Assembly (NCBI GenBank): GCA_904394685.1
Contig: CAJFNK010000001.1
Span: 1-64,000 of the forward strand
Direction of reading: 5' to 3'
DNA: 64,000 nucleotides
Origin: Candidatus Heritagella gallinarum
GTDB lineage: Bacteria; Bacillota; Clostridia; Oscillospirales; Acutalibacteraceae
Shown one piece after another: positions 27,848 to 36,087 of this stretch. The notes under the pieces were generated by a model. The model was not told the origin of the DNA. It saw nothing but the letters and a program-made list of their open reading frames with translations, and made no database searches. Within the stretch, counting starts at the first letter, position 1, and each line of letters begins with the position of its first letter. A program made the position numbers and the translations under genes.

Positions 27848-29299
27848 ATGAGAATTCTGTTTGTGGATATCGACACCCTGCGTCCCGACCATATGGGCTG
27901 CTATGGCTATAACCGGGACACCACCCCCAACATCGACCGTGTTTGTGCTGAGGGCGTGCGCTTTGACAACTATTATTGTTCCGACGCCCCTTGCCTGCCT
28001 TCCCGTGCCGCACTGGTCAGCGGCATGTTTGGCATCCGCAACGGCGCTGTGGGACACGGCGGCACAGCGGCCGACCGCCGTCTGACCGGCGCTCCCCGTG
28101 ATTTTACGGATGTGATCGACGAGAACTGTTTCCACAATATCTTCCGCCGTGCCGGTATGCACACTGCCTCCATCAGCACCTTCCCGGAGCGCCATTCTTC
28201 CTGGTGGTTTAACGCCGGCTTTAACGAGTGCTATAACGTGGGCAACCGTGGCATCGAGTCGGGCGAGAAGGTGCTGCCCGTGGCGCTGGACTGGCTGAAC
28301 CGCAACGGCGAAAAGGATAACTGGTTCCTGCATGTGCATTTCTGGGACCCCCACACCCCCTATCGTGCTCCCGCTGAGTTTGGCAATCCCTTTGCCGATG
28401 AGCCGCTGGAAACCTGGATCACCCCAGAGGTGTTTGCAGAGCATCGCAAGCATGTTGGCCCCCATTCTGTCAACGAGCTGCAAATGTATAACTCTGATAA
28501 AGATGCAAGATTCCCCCGTGCGCTGGGAAAAGCGGAAACCATGGACGATCTCAAGGCTGTGATGGACGGCTATGACTGCGGCATCCGGTATGCAGACGAA
28601 CTGATTGGCCAGATTTTTGACAGCCTGCGGGCAAAGGGAATCTATGAGGATACCGCCATTATTATAACCGCCGACCATGGCGAAAACATGGGCGAGCTGG
28701 GCATCTATTCCGAACACGCCACCGCCGACCAGCCCACCTGCCGCATCCCCTTTATCATCAAATGGCCGGGCGGCCAGAAGGGCGCCACCGACCAGGGACT
28801 GCACTATAATCTGGATGCGCTGCCCACTATGGCAGACCTGCTGCATGTGGAGAAAAAGCCCAACTGGGACGGCGAGAGCTATGCCCGTTCGATTTTGGAA
28901 GGGGCAGACACCGGACGGGACAGCCTGGTGATTTCGCAGATGGCGCATGTGTGCCAGCGTTCCGCACGTTTTGGCGACTGGCTGTATATCCGCAGTATTC
29001 ACGACGGCTATCATCTGTTTGACGACGAGATGCTGTTCAACCTGAAGGACGACCCCTATGAGCAGCACGATGTGAAGGCCGAACATCCCGAACTCTGCGC
29101 CATGGGCGCCAAGATCATTCTGGACTGGCACGACGCCGAGATGAAGAAGTCCGACAGTCAGATCGACCCGATGTGGACAGTGATGAAGGAGGGCGGCCCC
29201 TATCATACCAGAGGCAACCTGCCCGCCTATCTTGAAAGACTGGAAGCAACCGGACGTGCCGAAGGCGCCCGCCGGCTGCGTGAAAAATACGGGGAGTAA
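27848..29299 (+). CDS. Type I sulfatase lacking a signal peptide
   Basis: A formylglycine-dependent sulfatase of 483 residues. The FGly site is Cys49 in CLPSR (49-53, C-x-P-S-R), inside APCLPSRAALVSG; metal-binding Asp residues are in VDIDTLRPDH, and TADHGENMGELG carries the second metal site. The protein starts directly with the sulfatase fold, so it should be cytosolic, unlike most gut sulfatases. Maturation by an anaerobic sulfatase-maturating enzyme is needed; none is in the window. GGAG lies 8 bases before ATG 27848. It is flanked by an AraC regulator and a sugar catabolic operon, so a small imported sulfated sugar is a plausible substrate. Confidence 0.92.
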   Translation: MRILFVDIDTLRPDHMGCYGYNRDTTPNIDRVCAEGVRFDNYYCSDAPCLPSRAALVSGMFGIRNGAVGHGGTAADRRLTGAPRDFTDVIDENCFHNIFRRAGMHTASISTFPERHSSWWFNAGFNECYNVGNRGIESGEKVLPVALDWLNRNGEKDNWFLHVHFWDPHTPYRAPAEFGNPFADEPLETWITPEVFAEHRKHVGPHSVNELQMYNSDKDARFPRALGKAETMDDLKAVMDGYDCGIRYADELIGQIFDSLRAKGIYEDTAIIITADHGENMGELGIYSEHATADQPTCRIPFIIKWPGGQKGATDQGLHYNLDALPTMADLLHVEKKPNWDGESYARSILEGADTGRDSLVISQMAHVCQRSARFGDWLYIRSIHDGYHLFDDEMLFNLKDDPYEQHDVKAEHPELCAMGAKIILDWHDAEMKKSDSQIDPMWTVMKEGGPYHTRGNLPAYLERLEATGRAEGARRLREKYGE

Positions 29300-29313
29300 T
29301 CATATAAAATGGG

Positions 29314-29347
29314 AAAGCCTGCTGTGAGCAATCACAGCAGGCTTTTT
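29314..29347 (+). terminator. Terminator of the sulfatase gene
   Basis: Arms 29314-29327 and 29332-29345 (AAAGCCTGCTGTGA and its complement) with a 4-base loop and a T-run. The same stem sequence recurs at 36088-36115. Confidence 0.93.
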
Positions 29348-29385
29348 TTGTCTGAAATCGTTTGAAATTTTGTTTTGAAATATAG

Positions 29386-29414
29386 TTGACAAACTGCAAT
29401 AAAAAACTTATAAT
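29386..29414 (+). promoter_or_regulatory. Consensus promoter of the reductase-aldolase-kinase-isomerase operon
   Basis: TTGACA at 29386-29391 and TATAAT at 29409-29414 with exactly 17 bases between: both hexamers are perfect. Such a strong promoter needs repression, which fits the dyad directly downstream. Confidence 0.95.
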
Positions 29415-29416
29415 CA

Positions 29417-29441
29417 AATCAGAAGTTTTAAAGTTCTGATT
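29417..29441 (+). promoter_or_regulatory. Candidate operator overlapping the transcription start
   Basis: Perfect inverted repeat AATCAGAA-N9-TTCTGATT, starting 3 bases after the -10 box and covering the expected start site near 29421. Position and symmetry fit a repressor operator. The regulator is not adjacent. Confidence 0.75.
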
Positions 29442-29467
29442 GTCAGGTATTAAAGGAGGCTTTTGGC

Positions 29468-30427
29468 ATGAATTACAAAACACTGGGCAAAAGTGACGTA
29501 CAGGTTTCCGAGCTGATTCTGGGCTGCTGGGCGATGGGCGGAGACTATTTTGGCCAGACCGAAGATAAAAACTCCCTCGAAGCGATCCACGCTTCTTTTG
29601 AACTGGGCGTCAATACATTGGACACCGCCGAGATCTATGGCGATGGCCGTTCCGAGCTGGTAGTTGGACAGGCGGCCAAAGAAATTGGACGGGATAAGCT
29701 GTGCATCATCTCCAAGGTGTTTAAGCCCAGCATGAAGCACGATCTGATGATTCAGGCCTGTGAGAACAGCATGAAGCGTCTGGGAACCGATTATCTGGAT
29801 GTGTATTTTCTCCATTACCCGGTTCCAAACGAGGAGGTTTCCATCGAGGAACGCATGAGCACCATGATGGAATTAAAGCGTTCCGGAAAAATCCGTGCAA
29901 TCGGCCTCTCCAATTTCTCTCTGGACGAAATGAAAGAAGCCATGAAATATGGCGATGTAGACGTGATCCAGCCCTGTTATAGCCTGCTGTGGCGCTATGA
30001 CGACCCGCTGCTGCAATTCAGCCTGGAAAACCAAATCGGCGTGATTCCATACAGCACTCTGGCGCAGGGCCTTTTGACCGGCAAATATCAAAAGGACGCC
30101 GTGTTCACCGACGGCCGTGCTCGTGCCGCCCTGTTCCAGCCCGAAAACTATAACCGCTGCCTGGAAGTCACCGAGGTGCTGGCACAGGTGAGTGCAAAGT
30201 ATCAGCGCACCCCCGCACAGGGCGCTATCCGCTGGCTGCTGCAAACACCCGGCATCACCGCCCCCATCGTGGGTGCCAAAAACGCCAAGCAGGCACAGGA
30301 AAACATCCTGGCCAGCGGTTGGGAATTCAGCCCCGAAGATTACCGCACCATCGACGAGGCAAGCCGCCGCTTTACCGACAGCCTGCCAAATTACACCCTG
30401 TTCTTTAACACTGAAATCGCACCGTAA
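29468..30427 (+). CDS. Aldo/keto reductase
   Basis: An NAD(P)H-dependent oxidoreductase of 319 residues with a TIM barrel. The catalytic tetrad is Asp52, Tyr57, Lys83 and His116 (DTAEIYG, SKVFKP, LHYP); the C-terminal IVGAKNAKQAQENI binds the cofactor phosphate. First gene of an operon with aldolase, kinase and isomerase, so it could reduce the aldehyde product of the aldolase step (for example a lactaldehyde) or act on the incoming sugar. TTAAAGGAGG precedes ATG 29468. Confidence 0.92.
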   Translation: MNYKTLGKSDVQVSELILGCWAMGGDYFGQTEDKNSLEAIHASFELGVNTLDTAEIYGDGRSELVVGQAAKEIGRDKLCIISKVFKPSMKHDLMIQACENSMKRLGTDYLDVYFLHYPVPNEEVSIEERMSTMMELKRSGKIRAIGLSNFSLDEMKEAMKYGDVDVIQPCYSLLWRYDDPLLQFSLENQIGVIPYSTLAQGLLTGKYQKDAVFTDGRARAALFQPENYNRCLEVTEVLAQVSAKYQRTPAQGAIRWLLQTPGITAPIVGAKNAKQAQENILASGWEFSPEDYRTIDEASRRFTDSLPNYTLFFNTEIAP

Positions 30428-30468
30428 CCCCCGCAAGATAAGGGCTTTTCATAAAGGAGTTGTTTTGT

Positions 30469-31323
30469 ATGCCACTTGCAAAAGTAAAAGATATCCTGTG
30501 CCATGCCACCGAAAACCACTATGGCGTGGCTGCTATCAATGTATTCAACTATGAAACCGTCAAATGGGCAGCCGAAGCTGCCAACCGGGAGCGCATCCCG
30601 CTGATTATCCAGCTCTGGCCGGGCTTCTCGGACTATATCGATTTGTCCTATGTGGCTAACTTTGCCTGTGGGCTTGCCGAAAAATCAGAGGTGCCCATCG
30701 CTGTACATCTCGACCACTCGGCCAGCTATGAAATTGCTGTGAGCGGAATCAAGGCAGGTTTCCCCTCGGTCATGGTGGACGGTTCTTCCTTGCCCTATGA
30801 AGAAAACGTCGCCCTCACTTCTGCTGTGGTGCGTACCGCCGGTATCTTTGGCGTGGACATCGAGGCAGAGCTGGGGCATGTGGGCTCCGGCGCCAAGCTG
30901 GACGACATCGTCAACTCCGACCACTATACCAAGGTGGAAGAAGCCGTCGATTTTGTAGAGCGCACCGGCTGCGGTTCTCTGGCAGTAGCCGTTGGCAACG
31001 CACACGGCGCATACATCCAGACCCCCAACCTTGATTTTGACCGGATTCGTGCGCTGCGCTCGGCACTCTCGGTGCCGCTGGTGCTGCACGGCTGCTCCGA
31101 TATCCCGCACGAGCAGTTGCAGGAAAGCGTCCGGCTCGGCATGAGCAAGTTCAATATCGCCACAGAATATTTCCGGGCATGCTATCAGGCCGTTGCCAAG
31201 GCTGCCGACCCGGAGCAGAAAAACGGCCAGATGATCACCCTGATGATGCAGGCACAGGAAGAAGCCATTGATTTTGTGCGGGGAAAGATGCGCCTGCTCA
31301 ACCCCAACAAGTTCTCGCTGTAA
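30469..31323 (+). CDS. Class II (zinc) fructose-bisphosphate aldolase-family enzyme
   Basis: An aldolase of 284 residues of the FbaA/GatY/KbaY type. The metal site is HLDH (His80, Asp82, His83) with further ligands in GNAHGAY and LHGCSD; the Asp of HLDH is the proton donor in the family. It should cleave a ketose phosphate to dihydroxyacetone phosphate and an aldehyde. In an operon with a fucose-type isomerase and a PfkB kinase it replaces the usual FucA/AraD-type aldolase. The ATG at 30469 has AAAGGAG 9 bases upstream. Confidence 0.9.
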   Translation: MPLAKVKDILCHATENHYGVAAINVFNYETVKWAAEAANRERIPLIIQLWPGFSDYIDLSYVANFACGLAEKSEVPIAVHLDHSASYEIAVSGIKAGFPSVMVDGSSLPYEENVALTSAVVRTAGIFGVDIEAELGHVGSGAKLDDIVNSDHYTKVEEAVDFVERTGCGSLAVAVGNAHGAYIQTPNLDFDRIRALRSALSVPLVLHGCSDIPHEQLQESVRLGMSKFNIATEYFRACYQAVAKAADPEQKNGQMITLMMQAQEEAIDFVRGKMRLLNPNKFSL

Positions 31324-31354
31324 TCGCAGCGTTTCAGAGGCGGAGGAGTTTTTT

Positions 31355-32317
31355 GTGAAGAATTATCAGATTGTGGGAATTGATAACCCCTGCGTCGATT
31401 TGGGCGTGAGCGTGGATGTGTTCCCCCGCCCCAACGAGGGCGAATTTGTCAACGAAACCAGCTGGCAGGGCGGCGGCAAAGTGGCCACCGGGATTGTGGC
31501 CAGCGCCCGCCTGGGCGCTAAATGCGCCATGATGGGGATGGTGGGCGACGACCCCTATGGCCAGTTCTGCATTGCCGATTTTAACCGCCACGGCATCGAC
31601 ACCTCCCGGATGCTTGTCCGCAAAGGGGAAACCACCTCGCTGAGCATTGTGATCAGCGACAAGGAAACCAAAGGACGGAGCATCCTGGGACGCCGTGGCT
31701 CGGCAACACCCTATCAGCCCGACGAGCTGGACACCGAGCTGCTGAAAGACACCGAATGGCTGTTTATCTCTACCTGTTCCCCCACCTGTGTCAAAGCGGC
31801 CGAAATCGCCCGTGAAGCCGGCGCCAAGGTTTTGATCGATGCCGACCATTATCAGCCGGAGCTGCTGGAGCATATCGGGCTGATCGATGTGTTTATCGCC
31901 TCTGAATTTGTCTATGAGGCGTTGTTTCAGGATCAGAACTATGAGGCCAACTGCGCCCACATCCGGGATATGGGGCCTTCGGTGGTGATCTTTACACTGG
32001 GCAGCCAGGGCTGCGTTGGCCTGGGGCCAGACGGCTTTTTCTCCGTCCCGGTCTATGACGTCCCGGTGGTGGACACCGTTGGCTGCGGCGATGTTTTCCA
32101 CGGCGCCTATCTGGCGGGGATTCTGGAAGGAAAAAGCCCGGTGGAATGTGCCCGCCTGGCAACAGCGGTTTCCTCTATCAAATGCACCCGCATCGGCGGG
32201 CGTGCCGGGATTCCCAACCGGGAAACAGTGGAAACTTTTATGAAAACCGGGGAGATTGACTATACCGAAATTGATGAACGGGTAGCGTTCTATGGAAGGG
32301 GTTTGCAATATGTATAA
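31355..32317 (+). CDS. PfkB-family sugar kinase
   Basis: A ribokinase-fold kinase of 320 residues. It has the N-terminal substrate motif GGGKVATGIVASARLG (39-54) and the second PfkB signature DTVGCGDVFHGAYLAG with catalytic Asp246. The GTG start at 31355 follows GGAGGAG; no internal ATG gives a complete fold. Its end overlaps the isomerase start by 8 bases. The logical reaction is phosphorylation of the ketose produced by the isomerase, giving the aldolase substrate; that is inference from order. Confidence 0.9.
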   Translation: MKNYQIVGIDNPCVDLGVSVDVFPRPNEGEFVNETSWQGGGKVATGIVASARLGAKCAMMGMVGDDPYGQFCIADFNRHGIDTSRMLVRKGETTSLSIVISDKETKGRSILGRRGSATPYQPDELDTELLKDTEWLFISTCSPTCVKAAEIAREAGAKVLIDADHYQPELLEHIGLIDVFIASEFVYEALFQDQNYEANCAHIRDMGPSVVIFTLGSQGCVGLGPDGFFSVPVYDVPVVDTVGCGDVFHGAYLAGILEGKSPVECARLATAVSSIKCTRIGGRAGIPNRETVETFMKTGEIDYTEIDERVAFYGRGLQYV

Positions 32318-33695
32318 GCAAAAAATCATTCTGGGCGTAGCGCCCACCAAGCGCAGCTTTTTGAGCATGGACGAAGCCAAGCGCCAAAAAGATAAATTTA
32401 TGGCGGTCATCCGCTCCATCCATCCCGACGTGGTGGAGATCGTGGACATCGACGATCTTTGCGAAAACGGGATTCTCTATCAGACCGATAAAATTCCGCA
32501 GGTTGTCGAGAAATTCCGCAACGCCAAGGTAGACGCCCTGTTTACCCCCCATTGTGACTTTGGCGAGGAGCAGTGCGCCGCCGGGGTTGCCGCCGCTCTC
32601 AAGGTTCCCACCCTGATGTGGGGCGCACGGGACGAACGCCCCAACACCGAAGAAAGCCGTGGACGTGATACCCAGTGCGGCATGTTTGCCTGCACCAAGG
32701 TGATGCAGCGTTTTGGCGTAACATACAGCTATATCTGGAACTGCGAAACAGAGAGTGAGGATTTCCGCCGTGGGTTCGATAAGTTTATCCGGGTGGTGTC
32801 GGTGGTCAAAAACGTAAAAGGACTGCGTATCGCCAAGTTTGGCGCACGCCCGGTTCCCTTTATGAGCGTGATGGCCAACGAGGCCGACCTGGCGACCCGC
32901 CTGGGCATCACGGTAGTTCCCATTTCGCCCACCGCTATCGCCGCCAGAGCCGACAAGCTGGCTTTGGAAAATGACCCCGCCTACACCTCTTATCTGGCAG
33001 ATATGAAGTCCCGTATTGACGTTTCTGCCATGAATCCCGAAAAGGTAGAGCGCTGCGCCGCTGTAAAGGTTGCCGCCCAGCAGCTTATGCTCGAAAACAA
33101 CTGCACCGCTGGCGCTATGGAATGTTGGAGCGCCACCCCAATTCTGGGTGTGCCGGTATGTATGGCGTTGGGAGAGATTGCCGATGAGGGATATCCCATC
33201 TCGTGTGAAACCGATATCAACGGCGCTGTCACCATGGCGATGCTGCGTGGCGTAACGCTGGGCAAAGAGGCCGAGTTCCTGGCCGATTTGACCATCCGCC
33301 ACCCCGAAAACGACAACGCCGAGCTGCTGTGGCACTGCGGGCCCTTCCCCTATTCGCTCAAAGACCCCAATTCCTGCGCCCGTCTGGTAGACGGCCAGGA
33401 GCGCTGGGAGCTGAAAAAGGGCGATCTGACTGTTTGCCGCTTTGACGATATTGACGGAAAATATTATCTCTTTGCCGGTGAGGGCTGCGCTGTGGACGGC
33501 CCCGAAACCACCGGCACCTATGTGTGGTTCCAGGTGGATAACTGGAAGCGCTGGGAAGAAAAGCTCATCTTTGGGCCGTATATTCACCATGTTGGCGGCG
33601 TATACGGCAGCTATAAAGATGTCCTGCGGGAGGCCGCCCGGTATCTGGGGCTGATCTTTGACGACGCCGACCAACAGGGAATCCACAGCCTGTAA
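32310..33695 (+). CDS. L-fucose/L-arabinose isomerase-family protein (COG2407 type)
   Basis: A sugar isomerase-fold protein of 461 residues, distinct from the canonical 597-residue FucI at 37343. Visible elements are FTPHCDFGEEQCAAGVAAALKVPTLMWGARDE, ISCETDINGAVTMAMLRG (Glu/Asp metal ligands) and IHHVGGVYG (C-terminal His). It should interconvert an aldose and a ketose with Mn2+. Start ATG 32310 lies inside the end of the kinase gene with GGAAGGGG upstream. Substrate is uncertain: a deoxy, pentose or sulfosugar aldose are all possible. Confidence 0.85.
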   Translation: MYKQKIILGVAPTKRSFLSMDEAKRQKDKFMAVIRSIHPDVVEIVDIDDLCENGILYQTDKIPQVVEKFRNAKVDALFTPHCDFGEEQCAAGVAAALKVPTLMWGARDERPNTEESRGRDTQCGMFACTKVMQRFGVTYSYIWNCETESEDFRRGFDKFIRVVSVVKNVKGLRIAKFGARPVPFMSVMANEADLATRLGITVVPISPTAIAARADKLALENDPAYTSYLADMKSRIDVSAMNPEKVERCAAVKVAAQQLMLENNCTAGAMECWSATPILGVPVCMALGEIADEGYPISCETDINGAVTMAMLRGVTLGKEAEFLADLTIRHPENDNAELLWHCGPFPYSLKDPNSCARLVDGQERWELKKGDLTVCRFDDIDGKYYLFAGEGCAVDGPETTGTYVWFQVDNWKRWEEKLIFGPYIHHVGGVYGSYKDVLREAARYLGLIFDDADQQGIHSL

Positions 33696-33730
33696 TCATA
33701 TCCTGTCCCAAAAAGCAGAACGAAAAAGAG

Positions 33731-33779
33731 AAGCGCTGCCTGTGTTGGCAGCCGCCGGCACAGGGCGACCAAAGCGCTT
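33731..33779 (+). promoter_or_regulatory. Nested stem-loop between isomerase and cupin genes
   Basis: Outer arms AAGCGCT/AGCGCTT (33731-33737, 33773-33779) enclose CCTGTG/CACAGG (33739-33744, 33759-33764). There is no T-tract, so an mRNA processing or stability element is more likely than a terminator. Confidence 0.55.
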
Positions 33780-33872
33780 GTCCGAAAAATTGGGGAGAAA
33801 AAGAAATGGGGCAAAATTTGGGCGGGATAGCCGCCCGGGGAATAACCACCCTGATGAGAAAGGAAGTTATCT

Positions 33873-34379
33873 ATGCGTGAAATCACACCCAAGCCTCTTT
33901 GTCATGAGGCGTTTCGCCGGTATGGGGATTTTCAGGATCTCCTGCATGTAAAAGAAGTAGAGGAAAGCCGGTCTGCCAACCCGGCCTCTACCAACTGTTT
34001 TGCACCCGACCTGCTCACCCTGAACCTGGACGGCCGCACCCCGGCCTCGGTTTCGGTGGCCAGTGTTACCGAGTGCGATCCGGTTGTCAATTTCCTCGAA
34101 TATCACCAGTACACCAGCGAGGGAATCCTCCCGCTGGATGGGGATATCGTAATCTATGTGGCGCCCTCTGGGCGGTCGTTTGATTCCACAAAGCTGGAAG
34201 CCTTCCGGGTTCCCAAAGGCACCTTTGTCACCCTGAAGCCCGGCACCGTTCATGGCCGCCAGTTTACCGATGGCTGCAAAGAGGCCAATGTCCTCATTGT
34301 GCTGCCCACCCGCACCTATGGCAATGATTTTCAGGCCACCCTTTTAGAAGGGGACGACTGCGTGAAAATCCTTCTCTAA
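33873..34379 (+). CDS. Cupin-like protein resembling ureidoglycolate lyase (AllA)
   Basis: A small protein of 168 residues. Its start (ITPKPLCHEAFRRYGDFQDLL) and core (EYHQYTSEGILPLDGDIVIYVAP then KGTFVTLKPGTVHGRQF) follow the layout of the AllA ureidoglycolate lyase family, a beta-barrel with one metal-site His in TVHGRQF. True allantoin catabolism genes are absent, and it closes a sugar operon, so a role as a sugar epimerase/isomerase or lyase is more likely than purine degradation. Family assignment is tentative. The ribosome site is GAAAGGAAG. Confidence 0.6.
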   Translation: MREITPKPLCHEAFRRYGDFQDLLHVKEVEESRSANPASTNCFAPDLLTLNLDGRTPASVSVASVTECDPVVNFLEYHQYTSEGILPLDGDIVIYVAPSGRSFDSTKLEAFRVPKGTFVTLKPGTVHGRQFTDGCKEANVLIVLPTRTYGNDFQATLLEGDDCVKILL

Positions 34380-34410
34380 CACTGCCTATCCGTTTTTTCC
34401 TTTTATAACT

Positions 34411-34446
34411 AAAAGAGCCGGGCTTTGCAAAAAGTCCGGCTCTTTT
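34411..34446 (+). terminator. Terminator of the sugar operon
   Basis: Arms 34411-34426 and 34431-34446 (AAAAGAGCCGG / CCGGCTCTTTT, one G:U) around GCAA. Confidence 0.92.
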
Positions 34447-34471
34447 GGTTTTTCGCTCGTTTGAAACCCTC

Positions 34472-34502
34472 TTGACGACCCTCCCCCCTTCCGGGCTATA
34501 AT
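34472..34502 (+). promoter_or_regulatory. Promoter of rsmE
   Basis: TTGACG (34472-34477) and TATAAT (34497-34502) are 19 bases apart, slightly wide, about 48 bases before the start codon. Confidence 0.65.
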
Positions 34503-34549
34503 AGGGATAACAAAAAGCTATTTCAACCTGTCAAAAAGGAAGTGCTGCT

Positions 34550-35272
34550 ATGCCCCGATTTTTTGTTCCGCCTTTTACCGGCGAAGAAACCGTTATCATC
34601 GGCGAGGACGGCCGCCATATTGCCCGCTCGTTGCGGATGAAACCCGGAGAGCCCCTGACGCTGTGCGATGGCGAAGGAACCGACTACCACTGTGAAATCA
34701 CCGGGTTTTCGGGGGACGAGGTGTGGGTTCGGGTGTTGGAGCGCCACGCCTCCCAAACCGAGCCCAGCGTGCGGGTCACCGTCTATCAGGGGCTGCCCAA
34801 GGGGGACAAGATGGACGCAATCGTTCAAAAGGCGGTGGAATTGGGCGCCGCCGAGATCGTCCCGGTAATGATGCGGCGGTGTGTTTCCCGGCCGGATGAA
34901 AAATCGGCATCCAAAAAGACCGCCCGCTGGCAAAAAATCTGTGACGAAGCCGCCAAGCAGAGCGGCCGGGGACGCCTTCCGGTGGTTTTGCCGCCGGTCA
35001 CGCTGGAGCAGGCCATTTCCCGCTCTGGGGATAGCCGGATGATTCTGTTCTATGAAGGCGGCGGCCAACCGCTGCCCGAAATCGTTTTGCCGGAGGACAA
35101 GGCGATTTCGATATTCATCGGCCCCGAAGGCGGCGTGGATGCTTCTGAGGTGCAGCTTTTGCAACAAGCAGGCGCCCAAACCGCCACGCTCGGCCCCCGT
35201 ATTCTCCGCACCGAAACCGCCCCGCTGGCAGCCCTTACCGCCATTATGCTGCTAACGGGGAACCTGAACTGA
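34550..35272 (+). CDS. rsmE: 16S rRNA (uracil(1498)-N3)-methyltransferase
   Basis: A SPOUT-fold methyltransferase of 240 residues that methylates N3 of U1498 in 16S rRNA. PUA-like N-terminus (about 1-70, MPRFFVPPFTGEETVIIGEDGRHIARSLRM) and the C-terminal knot motifs FIGPEGGVDASEV and LGPRILRTETAPLAAL. AAAGGAAG precedes ATG 34550. A housekeeping gene placed between two sugar transcription units. Confidence 0.95.
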   Translation: MPRFFVPPFTGEETVIIGEDGRHIARSLRMKPGEPLTLCDGEGTDYHCEITGFSGDEVWVRVLERHASQTEPSVRVTVYQGLPKGDKMDAIVQKAVELGAAEIVPVMMRRCVSRPDEKSASKKTARWQKICDEAAKQSGRGRLPVVLPPVTLEQAISRSGDSRMILFYEGGGQPLPEIVLPEDKAISIFIGPEGGVDASEVQLLQQAGAQTATLGPRILRTETAPLAALTAIMLLTGNLN

Positions 35273-35278
35273 CCCGGA

Positions 35279-35342
35279 AAGCAAGAAAGAACGAAAGCAA
35301 GCAAGAAAGAACGAAAGCAAGCAAGGAAGAGAGGAAGGACGC
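35279..35342 (+). repeat. Purine-rich 20-base tandem repeat
   Basis: The unit AAGAAAGAACGAAAGCAAGC occurs at 35283-35302 and again, identically, at 35303-35322, then decays into a GGAAGAGAGGAAGG tract that also supplies the ribosome site of the SDR gene. The coding strand has no T over this stretch. Confidence 0.9.
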
Positions 35343-35345
35343 TCT

Positions 35346-36077
35346 ATGAAAACCGCATTGATCACCGGCGCTTCCCGTGGAATCGGGGCTGCCGCCGCCT
35401 GCGCTCTTGCCCGTGACGGCTGGGCGGTGGTTGTGAACTATCGCAGCAGCCGGGAAAAGGCCGAAGCCCTTGCCGCACAAATCCGGCAACAGGGCGGCGT
35501 AGCGCTGGCTGTTTGCGCCGATATCGGCGACCCCGACCAGGTGGAATCCCTGTTTGAAACGGTAGAGAGCCAGTTGGGAACCGTGGGGGCGCTGGTCAAC
35601 AACGCCGGAATCGCCCAGCAAAAGCTGTTTACCGATATTACCCCAACCGAATGGGACGAGCTGTTTCGGGTGGACGTCAAAGGCGTGTTCCTCTGCTGCC
35701 GGCGTGCCCTTCCCGCCATGATCCGCCGTCAGGAGGGATGGATCGTCAACATTAGCTCCATGTGGGGGCAGGTGGGGGCTTCGTGCGAGGTGCATTATTC
35801 CGCCGCCAAAGCCGCTGTGATCGGGCTGACCAAAGCGCTGGCCAAGGAAACCGGCCCTTCGGGCATCCGGGTAAACTGCATTGCCCCCGGCGTGATTCAA
35901 ACCGAAATGAACGGGCATCTCTCTCCCGAAATGCTGGACGCCCTTCGGGAAGAAACCCCGCTGGAAATGCTGGGAACCCCTCAGGACGTTGCCGAGGCTG
36001 TCCGGTTCCTGTGTTCCCCAGAGGCTCGGTTTATCACCGGACAGGTTCTGGGCGTAAACGGCGGAATGGTGATCTAA
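35346..36077 (+). CDS. Short-chain dehydrogenase/reductase (FabG-like)
   Basis: A classical SDR of 243 residues. Cofactor motif TGASRGIG (7-14), NNAG (85-88), and catalytic Ser138, Tyr151 and Lys155 (YSAAK). The C-terminal FITGQVLGVNGGMVI is typical of 3-oxoacyl-ACP reductase-like SDRs. It is distant from fatty acid genes, follows rsmE without a visible promoter, and lies next to sugar genes, so it may be either a FabG paralogue or a sugar/alcohol dehydrogenase. The ribosome site is the purine repeat GGAAGG. Confidence 0.88.
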   Translation: MKTALITGASRGIGAAAACALARDGWAVVVNYRSSREKAEALAAQIRQQGGVALAVCADIGDPDQVESLFETVESQLGTVGALVNNAGIAQQKLFTDITPTEWDELFRVDVKGVFLCCRRALPAMIRRQEGWIVNISSMWGQVGASCEVHYSAAKAAVIGLTKALAKETGPSGIRVNCIAPGVIQTEMNGHLSPEMLDALREETPLEMLGTPQDVAEAVRFLCSPEARFITGQVLGVNGGMVI

Positions 36078-36087
36078 GAACAAGAAA

